A stretch of 64,000 nucleotides of DNA from Clitoria ternatea (taxonomy: Eukaryota > Streptophyta > Magnoliopsida > Fabales > Fabaceae): positions 235,242,242 to 235,306,241 of the forward strand of contig CM075670.1 of assembly GCA_037962975.1 (NCBI GenBank), given 5' to 3'. Below, one piece after another: positions 22,899 through 33,200 of the stretch. Below the pieces are notes generated by a model, which saw nothing but the letters and a program-made list of their open reading frames with translations, did not search any database and was not told the origin of the DNA. The position numbers were made by a program, and so were the translations under genes. The number at the start of each line of letters is the position of its first letter. Positions within the stretch are counted from its first letter, which is position 1.

Positions 22899-23832
22899 TT
22901 CATTTTTGGTCTGATTGTTGGGTGGGGGAAAGAAGTCTAAAATCTTGCTTTCCAAGGCTGTTTTCCGTTTCTTCTCAACAGGAAGCATGTTTAGCTGAGA
23001 CAGGTAGGCGGGAAAGGGGTGTTTGGGTTTGGAATTTCAGTTGGCGGAGAGAATTATTTGTTTGGGAGCATGAATTGGTGTCAAATTTGTATTAGATGTT
23101 ATGTGGGTTTGATGGTGTTCGTCTTACATCTCAAGACTCTTGGTCGTGGTTAGGAGATCCTTTCGGTTGTTATACTGTGTGCTCAGCTTACAATATTATG
23201 TGTCATGATCCACAGTTGTGGGGACTATCTTTTGTTCGTCTGTTTTGGAATCCTACGGTTCCTCTTAAGGTGGTGGGTTTTGCTTGGAGAATTTTGTTCA
23301 ATAAGATACAATCCAAGTCAAATTTAGTTGTTCGTGGGATTCATATGGATGCATCATCCTTGCTTTGTGTTTTATGTAACAAGTCGGTGGAGTCTACCTG
23401 TCACTTGATGTTCTCTTGCAGGCTTTCATACCTTTTATGGCAAACATGTTTAGATTGGTTGAGAGTTTCTTCAGTGTTACCTTGTGAGGGTAAAGATATT
23501 TTTGAAGGATTTTTGGGACTCGGTGTTGGTTCTGAAGTACAACATGGACTTGCTGTTATTTGGTTCGCTACTATCTGGACGATTTGGGAAGGCCGTAATA
23601 ATGTCGTTTATAGGAGTCAGAGGGTTTATGTGCCAAAAATGTTTGAATTGGTGCAATATCGTAGTTGGGTTTGACTCAAGTCCCGTATGAAAGGTTTTTC
23701 TAGAGGATTTATGGAATGGTATAGGGAACCGTTATTGTGTCTTCAAGGAATGTAATTGCTTACTTTTTGTATATGGGTTAAGGTACCCCTTGTACCTTTT
23801 TTAATGTTATTTTATTATTGCTGATAAAAAAA
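22899..23832 (+). mobile_element. 5'-truncated L1-type LINE, 3' end of ORF2
   Basis: The reading frame gives the zinc-binding RT-associated domain (zf-RVT) of plant LINEs: CWVGE and FPRLF upstream of the main open stretch (23096-23674), then YNIM, VPLKVVGFAWRIL, SNLVVRGI, CVLCNKSVESTCHLMFSC and IWTIWEGRNNVV. Homology resumes after a frame break with FMEWYREPLL near 23710-23740. A short A-rich tail (gataaaaaaaag) ends the copy. Near-matching flanks AGCTCACCAATA (22887-22898) and AGTTCGCCAATA (23833-23844) look like an aged target duplication, as made by target-primed reverse transcription. All catalytic RT sequence is missing. Confidence 0.8.
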
Positions 23833-23844
23833 AGTTCGCCAATA

Positions 23845-24170
23845 ATAATGAGATGAACAGAACAACTTTAGCTTACTATCCCCGATAGTTAAATTCATTA
23901 AACGCATTAACTCATGCAAGTTAGAGGCGGGTCAGGACGAAATGACATTTTATTATTAGTTTTTTGACAGGTTAAGCCATTCATATATAACCCTTCTTTC
24001 CCATTTTTGTAAAACACTTTTTTTAGATTTTAATGTTTCTTGTTGGCAAACCAATCTCCCAACCTACAATGACGCGAGGCAGGTCACATTTCAACTCATT
24101 TTGTCATCCTTAGATATATTACATGTATAACTGAACATAATTCATTCGAAGTTAAATCATACTTAATTCA
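23845..24170. other. Intergenic DNA, nothing recognised
   Basis: Contains gcgggtcagg and gacgcgaggcagg words but no gene, RNA or repeat structure I can support. Confidence 0.4.
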
Positions 24171-24337
24171 CACTACAAAAAAATGACGCCCAAAATTTGG
24201 AGGTTATTAGGAAAATCTTTGTTGGTATAACCTTTAACCAACAAAATATGAAGTATTAGTATATGTAATTTTGATTTATGCTAATAATTTAATGGATTGT
24301 ACAAATAAATAATTTTATTAGTAAGTTGAGTTATATT

Positions 24338-24613
24338 ACATTTGGTTTTAAATATAAACAAAAATAACTAATTTTATTCATATTAAGAATAATGGTTGTA
24401 GTTATTTGTATTAATATATCAATATTTGTTTTAGTTTCTTAAAATACCCTTATCATTTATCACACAAAGAATTAGTTGTCATAGAAACATATAGAAAATG
24501 ATATATTTAGTAGACAAACATTTAATGCTATTGAAAAAAGATAATTTTGTTTATATTAAGGGACTAAAAAATTCCACTAAAAGTTAATTATATTTGAAAC
24601 TAGAGGTAGTACT
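24338..24613. mobile_element. Stowaway-like MITE 1 (nested)
   Basis: The left end (ttggttttaaatataaac) and right end (tatatttgaaactagaggtagta) form imperfect terminal inverted repeats. The right end, in reverse complement TACTACCTCTAGTTTCAAAT, resembles the CTACCTCCNTTCNAAATATAA terminus of plant Tc1/mariner-type MITEs. It has no coding capacity and lies head to head with the next element. Confidence 0.45.
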
Positions 24614-24618
24614 AAATA

Positions 24619-24888
24619 TTACTACCTCCTATTCTAAATATAAGCAAATCTCATAACATAAACAAAATTATACATTTTTAATATCATTAAATATTTGTCT
24701 ATTAAATATGTCCTCTTTGTATATATTTATAAGATTACTAATGCTTTGTGAAATGAATGATATTAAGAGTATGTTAAAAAACTACATCAAATGTTTGATA
24801 ACATAAATGTAAAAAACTACTTTCAACTACTATTTTTAAAATTTGTAAAATTAGTTATTTTTGTTTATATTTAAAATCGGAGACAATG
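24619..24888. mobile_element. Stowaway-like MITE 2 (nested)
   Basis: Starts tactacctcctattctaaat and ends tatatttaaaatcggagaca. The ends are inverted repeats of the form CTCC-ATT-TAAATATAA-CAAA. Plant Stowaway elements have CTCCCTCC-type ends and TA target duplications; here the flanking TA cannot be assigned with certainty. Confidence 0.5.
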
Positions 24889-25018
24889 GTATAATATATT
24901 TTATTGTTATTAAAAATCTAAAATACTTTTATTTGTATTTTTTTATTAGTTAAAGTTATACCAAAAAAAATTTAACAACTTCTAAATTTTACGTTAATAA
25001 ATAGTAATTTTGTTCTAA

Positions 25019-28000
25019 TGATAATGCTATAAAGAGTTTTATAATCGATTAGTTTAAATAGACGATTTAAAAACTAAATAACTGGTTTTAAATCGGGTTT
25101 TAAACGAAGTGATTTTAGAAATCCTGAACAAGCCGACACGTCGGCTTTCAGCTTGTACTAAGATTCTTTAATTATAGCACTAACGTCTTCCCCATATCAT
25201 CCATTTTCTCGCCTTGACAACGATAATTTATTTTCATTTGTTAAAATTGAATCTTAATTTTTGTAGGTATCTACTTACGTACGTATCCCAAGTTAATATG
25301 AATATAAACTCGAGAATATGCATTAGCATCTGCAAATTGATAGTTTGATTATAAATTTGATATATAGTACTTGAAATTGAATTCATCACTCATTTTTATT
25401 TGATGGATTATCTGTGATTTTCATATCCCCTAACATTATATACAACACATCACATCCATAATTGAAATCTTTCTCATTAACTCCCCTCTCCTTGTCAAGA
25501 AATATCAATCTTATAACAGTGTAATTCTAAAATCTTTAAATTAACATTTTCAACGAAGAAGCCCAAGAACAACAAGGACTAAGGACAAATTAAAATATTT
25601 TGTTTAAAACGAAAAGAAACAAGAGACCAATTCCGATGTGACAATTTGGGATTCATCACAATTCAAATATATGTTCCAAGATATGCTTATATGATGTTTG
25701 GCTGTATTTTAAATAAGATTATTTGCTAAGAAAAATACGCGAGAGATTAAAAAATTACGAATAATATCCGTCAAACTACACATGGATCATTAATCTGACA
25801 AACATTCATTCTCATAGAATAAATATTGAAATAATACTCAAATTAGTCGTTAAAATTGTATTGTATAATCCCTAAATTAAATTTTTATCACATGATTTTA
25901 CAAAAAAAAAAATCAATTTAGTAATTTTTTTAGTATAAATCAACCAATGAAAAATAAAATACAAAAGAATTTTTCGTAATATCAAAAAAAAATAATTAAA
26001 ATCTATAAAATATTGAAGACTAAAATATATAACTACTACAACCTCATAGACTATCCTGATTCAAACACAAAATTTTATCTAAGCTTTCTCCAAAGCCTAT
26101 TATTGCATTGGTATATAATTATTTGAGTAAATTACAAAACTCATTTTTAAGGTTTATTAAAATTACACTTTACCCTCGAATTAAGTTGAAATTACACTTT
26201 ATCTCATTTCAAAAATTTGTTCTTGTTTCTTTTTAGAATTGTTTTTAACCGCCACAAAATATAAAAAATGGGTAGAATGATACAGAATGTGATTCTGACA
26301 AACATTTTTAGAAAAATGCATGAACCATATTTATCTCTAGCTCCGCATCTATGTTCATAGGACTTTACAAAGAATATGCTTAATGATTCATGTAGTGGTA
26401 AATAAAAATAAAGAAAAGAACAATTTGATGATTTCCTTTTGGACACTTTGCAGCCAAAATGGAGCATTGAACTATCAGCGGCAAGCGTGCTTGGTGCCTA
26501 CTGGTTACTGCCTGCTGCGCTGTCTCGCCACTATGTTCCTTACCTGTCTCCACTTCACATCTTTCTTTTCATTATTCTTAAAAATTATTTGGAAAACAAA
26601 ATTACTTATTACTCTATCATCTAAACAATTTCAAACATAATTTTTAGCTAATTAAAATATATTATAATTAAATATTCCCACGTGTAATAATTTTTTAATA
26701 TTTATTTTAATTTTCAACTCCTTAATTACTTAACAAGCCTAAATGAATAAAAAAGAGACACAAAATGCACATAACATCAACAACATATGGGGACAAACTC
26801 TTTGTCTAAAATCTCTTTTGTACTGTGATGGTTGCTACTGCATTCCTTAGTGCTTCTTGGTGCTCCAAAAGCAATTTCACATTTTTTTTATATATATTTA
26901 TTTGTTTAATTCTTATCTTATATTAAGTTTGTGAGTGACACATGAATCGGTTATAACTCAGTTAATAACATAAGTTGAAATCGGACTTAATCTTTATTAA
27001 ACATATTTATCAAAAAATCTTAAGTTCTGAATAAGATTGTCTTTGATGAAGGATACCTAATTTTAACACCAAAAAAAGTTTGTGAATGAGACATAGTAAA
27101 TTTGTCTACCGCACGTGCTGTGCTATCTTGATGTTGGATATGGCTTTTCAATATGTCTGATACCAAGAAAAATCCACATATACACAAAATCTAACAATGA
27201 ACGTGCTATTAAGTTTTTTCAACTCGTTGGAAAGCTTTGGTTAAATTGGCAAAGTGAATTTGAGTTTTAGCAAAGCATGTGTTTCATGTCTTTCGTCTAT
27301 TGTAGTGATGATGTTCACTTTTTATGCAATGTCCAAGAGGAGGAGAAAAAACTCAAAAGTTCAAACTGCTATGTGAATAATTGATTCATTTATGACCTCT
27401 TTTCCTTACGATACATTAGATACTAATAAATACATTCATTTCTTTTATATAAATTAGTGGCGAGCGAAGGATAAGATTATTACAAATTTGGCAATGGACG
27501 CGCCACTAAGTGGACTCATATGACAATTGGTTAAATAGGAAAAGTGAATTTGAATTTTAGCGAAGCATGTGCTTTATGTCTTTCACACAATTTGTTGAAA
27601 AAATAAATTCGTAGCATATACTTGTGATGATCACTTTTCACTATGTATTCAATGTCAAATAGGAAGAGGAAAACCTAGGTGACTCAAAATTGTAATTATA
27701 ATAATACTTAGTTTTTTAGTGTCACTAAAATTGTAAAATATGAAGTCTGAACTTAGAATCTTAAGGTAAACTACATAAGGTTGATTCGATAATTGGAAGG
27801 AGGGAAGGGTAGGGGTTGCGGACAATTCTAATGTCCTCTAAGTTTTTGGTCAAATGTTTGCTGACAAAAGCTGACCATGTCATGTGGGAGATTCTAGACC
27901 GTCGATTAAATGGACAGTTGTGATTAGAGGATGGCAACCAAAATTTTGTGTTAGGGTGATTAAAGAGCACATGCGTAAATTCAATTTGGGTGGATGTGGT

Positions 28001-29374
28001 GGTACATTCAAGAAACGGTGCTAGTTTGAATGGGGAGGTTGAGGGGCGCGTGTTCGCATTAACTGAGGCGTGTTGATTACGTGGTGAGTATTTGGGCCTA
28101 GGCCTGCCACCAAGAAATGTAACGTTAGGGTTTCATTAATTATATAAACAGTGTCGTGCTTACCAAATCATCTGTCCCTTTTCTTCTTTATCTAACCTCT
28201 TTGTTTCTCCTCCATGTTCCCGTCCCTTTCCTTCTTCTAAGTTTCTCCGAATTCTCAATGTTCTTGTCCCTTTTCTTATAATTTTTTTGAATTGTCCATG
28301 TTCCTGTCCCTTTTCTTGTGATTTTTTCATCTTACTTCTACTATGTGTGAGTTTTTCTGAGATCCGACAGCCTAAACCATATCTCCTTCTCCATCATCGT
28401 TTCGTTCATCTATTCCGTTCATCTTTTGATGGCTGGGTTTGAAGGTGCAAAGAAATAGAAAGGGAAAAAATAGTATGTTGTGTTTAGGGGTTGTAACCCA
28501 GGGATCTACGGTTCTTGGAGCGACTGCCATGAGGAGGTGTCTGGGTACCCACATGCATGCCATGCCTCATACCATAGCTATGAAGAGGCAAGTGAGGAAT
28601 GAAAGCATCACTGTTCCAGAATGTCTGATCTGAAATTTGGAGAAGATGTAACCGAGGAAGAAGAAGATTCCAAAGAAGGAGGTGTAGACATGACCATGCA
28701 AACATGGTTTATTATGGGCGTACTGGTTGGGATTAAACTTGCAAGTAGGACGGTGTAAGAAGGGAGTGGAAACCACCGCCTTTGTGAAAAAGATAAGTTA
28801 TATTTTAAATTATTTTTTACTTTTATTTTGTAAATATTCTTGATCTTGCGTTTCTGTACTGTGGGTTGGTTTTTTTTGATCAGTGAGTGTTTTTTAAAAG
28901 AAGTATAAATTTTATCTGTGAATGCCTTTCTGTGTTAAGAGTATGTTGTCATGCGTAAATTTATTCCTGACATTTGCTTGTTTTGTTTTTTGTTTTGGTT
29001 TTAGGTTTTTGTTGGATGGGAATGTCTTTTATCTTTCACATAATTACTACCATTCTCTCATTGCCATGTATTTTATTGTTGAATCCTTTGAGACCGCTGA
29101 CAAACTTTTTGACCCATAATGTATTTTTTCTTTGATTGAAGCAAACCAATACTAATTATTAGCTTAACAATCTAAAGTCTCATTTTTCTAAATTAATTAC
29201 TAGTAATTTGAGTGGTTATAGTTTACACACCAGGAGGTGTTAAATTTGATAATGTGTTGAGTATGGCTTCCTTGCATTAGTGTTATGTGTTTCTTTATTC
29301 TTTATTTATGAATTTTTGAATCATGCTTATGATGTTTTAAAGAAAATTTATGAGTTGAATGGATACTTGTAGGT
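25019..29374. other. AT-rich intergenic DNA with minor duplications, no gene
   Basis: Notable pieces are an 18-bp palindrome-like sequence aagccgacacgtcggctt at about 25133-25150; a diverged duplication (27192-27350 against 27491-27670, sharing gtgaatttgaNttttagc and aagcatgtgYttYatgtcttt); and three imperfect ~45-bp repeats of tccatgttcctgtcccttttctt type at 28211-28325. Open frames up to 87 codons occur on both strands, but none shows a domain, a splice structure or biased composition that I can support as coding. Confidence 0.45.
27192..27670. repeat. Diverged local duplication, two copies ~299 bp apart
   Basis: Copy one at about 27192-27350 and copy two at about 27491-27670 share gaacgtgctattaag/gacgcgccactaag, gtgaatttgag/gtgaatttgaa, ttttagcRaagcatgtg, gtgatgat and caatgtc-a-aggaagagg blocks. 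Several indels separate them, so the duplication is old. No coding potential seen. Confidence 0.55.
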
Positions 29375-29518
29375 TGTAGGTCTTGATTGTAGCAATGCAA
29401 TTCTCTGCTCTGCAAAGGTTAGTTACTCTCCCTTTCTCTATCCTATTTTTGGTTTGGTTTATGACTTCTATTATATATCTAATCAGTGTTCTTTATGTTG
29501 AGTACAAAACCAAGAAAG

Positions 29519-29585
29519 AAAAGGAAAATGTTAGCTTCAAGAACCATGTTCTTAATGTTATTATATTGTGTTTGGCTTCTTAAAA
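29519..29585. repeat. Short duplication on either side of the CIPK pseudogene (copy 1)
   Basis: The ~65-bp block aaaggaaaatgttagcttc ... gaaccatgtt ... atattgtgtttggcttctta recurs at about 32709-32775 with a handful of differences. Neither copy fits the CIPK protein. Copy 2 runs on into an exon-like stretch (32769-32850, AFLTKGEPHLVKRAIDSI) that I do not recognise. Confidence 0.55.
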
Positions 29586-30127
29586 TTCTAGTTCCTAATC
29601 TTTTAAGAGAATAAACTTGAAGTAGTTTCAATTCAAATGCATCCTAGAGGGTTGACTTTTTTCTTGACAGGATGATGCAAATTATGTTGCTCCTGAGGTG
29701 TAGATAAATGTTTTGCTACTTCTTTGTGAATCGTATACCAAAATTCATTCATCTTGAGTGACCTTTCTAACTATTTACTCTTGTTATATATAGGTCCTTA
29801 ACGGTAGAGGCTATGATGGGGAAACTATAGACTTGTGGTCATGTGGGGTGATTCTCTTTGTATTGGTTGCAGGTTACTTGCCTTTTGATGATCCTAATCT
29901 TATGAACTTGTATAAAAAAGTGAGCATTGTATAAACATCATTGTACAATTTTAGTCTTTCCTTCATTTTCTTTTTGTTACATGAATTTCTTGATCCACAG
30001 ATCTCAGCTGCTGAGTTTACTTGCCCCTCATGGCTTTCTTTTGTTGGTGTATGCACTACGAGCTATTAATGTATCAATTTTAACTTATCAATAAAATTAG
30101 TATTTTCAGTTTTAGACTAATTTTAAT

Positions 30128-31309
30128 GCTACTTATCCTGGAATAATAGGTCATATGAGAATTATTCCTAAAACGTCCCTAATCAAGTATTTACATGGGG
30201 ACATGTAAATACATTAAGATTAGTGTGTGAATGTACTGATGATTTGATCTCACAAATCATAGATATATGATATCAAGTCTTTACACGGGTACACATTAAG
30301 AGTAATGTTGTACTGGACAGACCCACCATGAGAACGTTGCATGGATCGTTACATGAGTGTCATAAACGGTTCTCAATATGATAATGGTATATAGTCCTTC
30401 GACCTAAAGTCACTACGATTCCTACATAAGGAGTTTATTGTTTTAATACAATCAATGTTATCTATAATAAGATGACCATAAAGATTATGATTAGGCAATA
30501 GACAAATTATGCAAAGGGATGTGAGTGATATAGATGGAATTTGTCTCTCCTATGTGACAGGAGTGATATCTATAGGCCACTTGATGGAGTAAGACTAATG
30601 AAATGCATGACCATGCTAGGACGAATAAATATTAGATATTTATTCTGTAAAGTCTACTCTGGTATCAAGTAAAATAAATTGGGCCATGCAAGGATGACGA
30701 CGACCATGCCTTGGGCCCAATTAGATATCGTGACAAAAGGAATAAATATATAAAATAATTATCACTTATAGGTCATATCGATGATAAATAATATTCAGAC
30801 ATAATGATGTATTGCTAGATACCGCTCTTATTTTATATTAATAATAAAATAGTTTATTATTAATATAATCGAATATTTTACCTATAGGGTCACACACATA
30901 GAGTAAGCCCACCAGAGGATAGTTTTATTTTAGTTGGACTAAAAATAAAACTATTTAGTCCTAACTCGTTTAGAATAAGTCAGGAGCCCAATGTTTAATG
31001 AGAGCTCAGGTCAAGACCTAAGCCTATATATAGAGCATGAGATGCTCATAGGTTGCTGCTCAGAAATTATATTACACTAAAATTCCGTACTAGCATTCGG
31101 ATCTTTGGTTTTCTGGTGGAGTGCTCGTGTGGACTCCTAAGGGCGAAGCTATAATTGCTTCGATCGAGGAACTCATTGTGCGTCTACAAGAGGTAATCCC
31201 TAAATCAAAACTTTAATTACATAATGCTTTGAGACATTTGCATTTGCAATCCTTATTTTTGGGAATCCTTAGTGTTTCCACTGCCTGACCCTGATGGGAT
31301 TCCCTAACA
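30128..31309. repeat. Interspersed repeat, copy 2, inserted in a CIPK pseudogene intron
   Basis: Aligns with 6221-7320 over its length, with extra sequence at about 30660-30760 not present in copy 1. It ends gattccctaaca at 31309, only eight bases before the splice acceptor cag of the next exon remnant, and accounts for nearly all of that 1.27-kb intron. No coding potential. LTR-like CA terminus; the matching start is near 30127 (tgctacttatcctgg), not proven. Confidence 0.6.
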
Positions 31310-32562
31310 TCTTTCAGTGCAAGGAAATTGATAACACGAATCTTGGATCCTGATCCAACGATTGTAAGAAACAACATTTGTTAGTTGCCTGCTTCTTGTC
31401 ATACAAAATTCATGTTTACGCTGAAAGTGAAAGGGTCATTTTACTTGTTAAAAAAGTTACAACCTTGTAAACTGTATCAGGTTGATTTCAGAAACACATT
31501 TAGTCATATTTTGGTTTTGATTTCTGATTTACTCTTGTTGTGTGGTAGCGTATTACTATACCTGAGATATTGGATGATGAATGGTTTAAGAAAAATTATA
31601 AACCTCTAGTTTTTAAGGAGAATGGGGAAACCAACCTCGATGATGTAGAGGCTATCTTCAAGGATTCTGAAGTATGTTGATGTTGTTAGATATGATTCTA
31701 ATATGTTGAGATTGTGTTATTGAATATTGTCTTATTAAGGATTTTGCCCGTGTATTCAGGAGCACCATGTGACGGAGAAGAAAGAAGAGTAGCCAACAGC
31801 CATGAATGCATTTGAGTTAATTTCCATGTCTAAAGGGTTGAACCTGGAAAACTTGTTTAATATAGAGCAGGTTCACAACTTCACATGATAAGATTCTTTC
31901 TAAATTATTTTATTATTATAATAAATATGTAGGAACTCAAACACGGGAAAAATACGAGTAACTTTTGAAATAAACATTTTTCCTTAAAACATAAAAAATG
32001 ACTTATTATGTCAAAACTTGATTTGGGTGAGAACTTTTCTCTCAAGCACAATTGAAGCTAATTATGAGATACCTTACTGAAGTCACTATGTTTTCTTTTA
32101 TTGTTATGTCATTGACTTCAGGGTTTTAAAGGGAAACAAAATTCACATCAAAATCCCCTGCTAATGAGATAATCAATAAGATTGAGGAAGCTGCAAAACC
32201 TCTTGGTTTCGATGTGCAAAAGAAAAATTACAAGGTAAGTCCTATGTGACGCATGCAATTTATTTTGACTTTTTAACTCGAAGAGCTAGCTTTATACCTA
32301 ATGGTATTTTGTAAAATCAATAAACCATCACCTACAGGTGAGGCTTGCAAATGTGAAAGCTGGAAGGAAGGGAAACCTTAATGTTACTACAGAGGTATAT
32401 GATCATCTTTTTCATTATTTGGTGATGTTTTGAAGTTACTAGTTGTTACGTTATTGTTTTGAAAATTTCAAGTACTCATTCTAAATAGATATTTCAAGTG
32501 GAACCTTCTATTCACATGGTTGAAGTACGAAAGCAAAAGGAGATACATTAGAGTTCCATAAG

Positions 32563-33195
32563 GTGTTCTCCTGTCCCCTTCTTTGCTTAATTGCTTTACT
32601 GCTTCTCATACTTTATTTTAAAAATTTTACAATGTTAATGCCCTCCATTAAAATACATTGTTGATGATAAATATATAGGAAACTACAAAGTTTAGTCTTT
32701 TGAATAAATCAAAAGGAAATGCTAGCTTCAAGAACCATGTTATTCAGGTTGGTATATTGTGTTTGGCTTCTTAAAGCAAGTGCTCAGGCATTTTTAACTA
32801 AAGGAGAGCCGCACCTTGTTAAACGTGCAATTGATAGCATCAGGTGATATTGTGTTCTTCGTTTAATTAATTTATACTGTTAATTTTTTGAAGGAAAAAC
32901 CAACATGTCAATGTTAATTTTGCTATTCAGTGTGTTGAATGCCTTGGCTACTTGTTGTCCAGGTTATTGGTTATTGGGTACTAGGAAGACTTTTTATGTG
33001 TATGAAAAAAAGATAAGTATTGTCTAAATATTATTAAGTTCCTTGTTGGTTTTTGTTTTTTTTATGCTTCAACATATTTGTGTTATTAATTCAATTTGTT
33101 TACTGATGCAGGGGATGGTGCTTGAGACGCCCCCAAAAATAGGGGTAAATTTTTTGCGTTTTTATAAATCAGACTTTGATGAAAAAGGAAAATAA
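32563..33195 (+). other. Unrecognised exon-like remnants after the CIPK pseudogene
   Basis: The stretch 32730-32852 reads SFKNHVIQVGILCLAS, a stop, then AFLTKGEPHLVKRAIDSI followed by ggtgat, which looks like decayed exon sequence of an unknown gene. 33115-33195 (GMVLETPPKIGVNFL after a cag) is similar in character. No family is recognised and stops interrupt both, so they are recorded only as possible gene fragments. Confidence 0.3.
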
Positions 33196-33200
33196 GTGGT
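33196..33200. repeat. Target-site duplication (left) of solo LTR 1
   Basis: GTGGT precedes the LTR and recurs at 37086-37090. The LTR then starts GTAGC rather than TGTAGC, so either the first T was lost or it is shared with the duplication. Confidence 0.8.

Larger units (their letters stand above)
24171..25018. mobile_element. CACTA-like non-autonomous element containing two smaller elements
   Basis: Begins CACTACAAAAAAATGACG, the characteristic terminus of CACTA (En/Spm) elements. The left ~65 bp (through caaaatttggaggtt and gttggtataacctttaac) is matched in reverse complement by 24953-25018 (aaagttataccaaaa, aacaacttctaaattttac). The right terminus is degraded (ctaatg instead of gtagtg). 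It has no coding sequence. The interior is mostly taken up by two Stowaway-like elements, which makes the original element a MITE of only a few hundred bases. Confidence 0.55.
29375..32562 (+). pseudogene. CIPK (SnRK3) kinase pseudogene, CIPK9/23-like, introns retained
   Basis: CIPKs are Ser/Thr kinases that bind calcium sensors of the CBL family through a NAF motif. Pieces on the plus strand, each flanked by AG/GT: 29794-29919 (RGYDGETIDLWSCGVILFVL, kinase subdomain IX); 30001 to about 30041 (ISAAEFTCPSWLSF); 31318-31363 (ARKLITRILDPDP); 31549-31671 (RITIPEILDDEWFKKNY); 31760-31870 with the NAF motif MNAFELISMSKGLNL; 32122-32234 (SPANEIINKIEEAAKPLGF); 32338-32394 (RLANVKAGRKGNLNV); 32489-32562 (IFQVEPSIHMVEV). 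Weaker upstream pieces at about 29390-29415 (FSAL of the activation loop) and 29671-29697 (NYVAPE) show an internal loss. The N-lobe with the ATP site is absent. Disabling changes are TAG at 31790-31792, TAA at 32127-32129, and a one-base loss in the last piece near 32530. Introns prove DNA-level duplication, not retroposition. Confidence 0.88.

Noticed and set aside
28372..28776. Cluster of 60-73-codon frames on both strands
   Set aside because: Overlapping frames on both strands, no recognisable domain, short local repeats just upstream; nothing favours any one of them.
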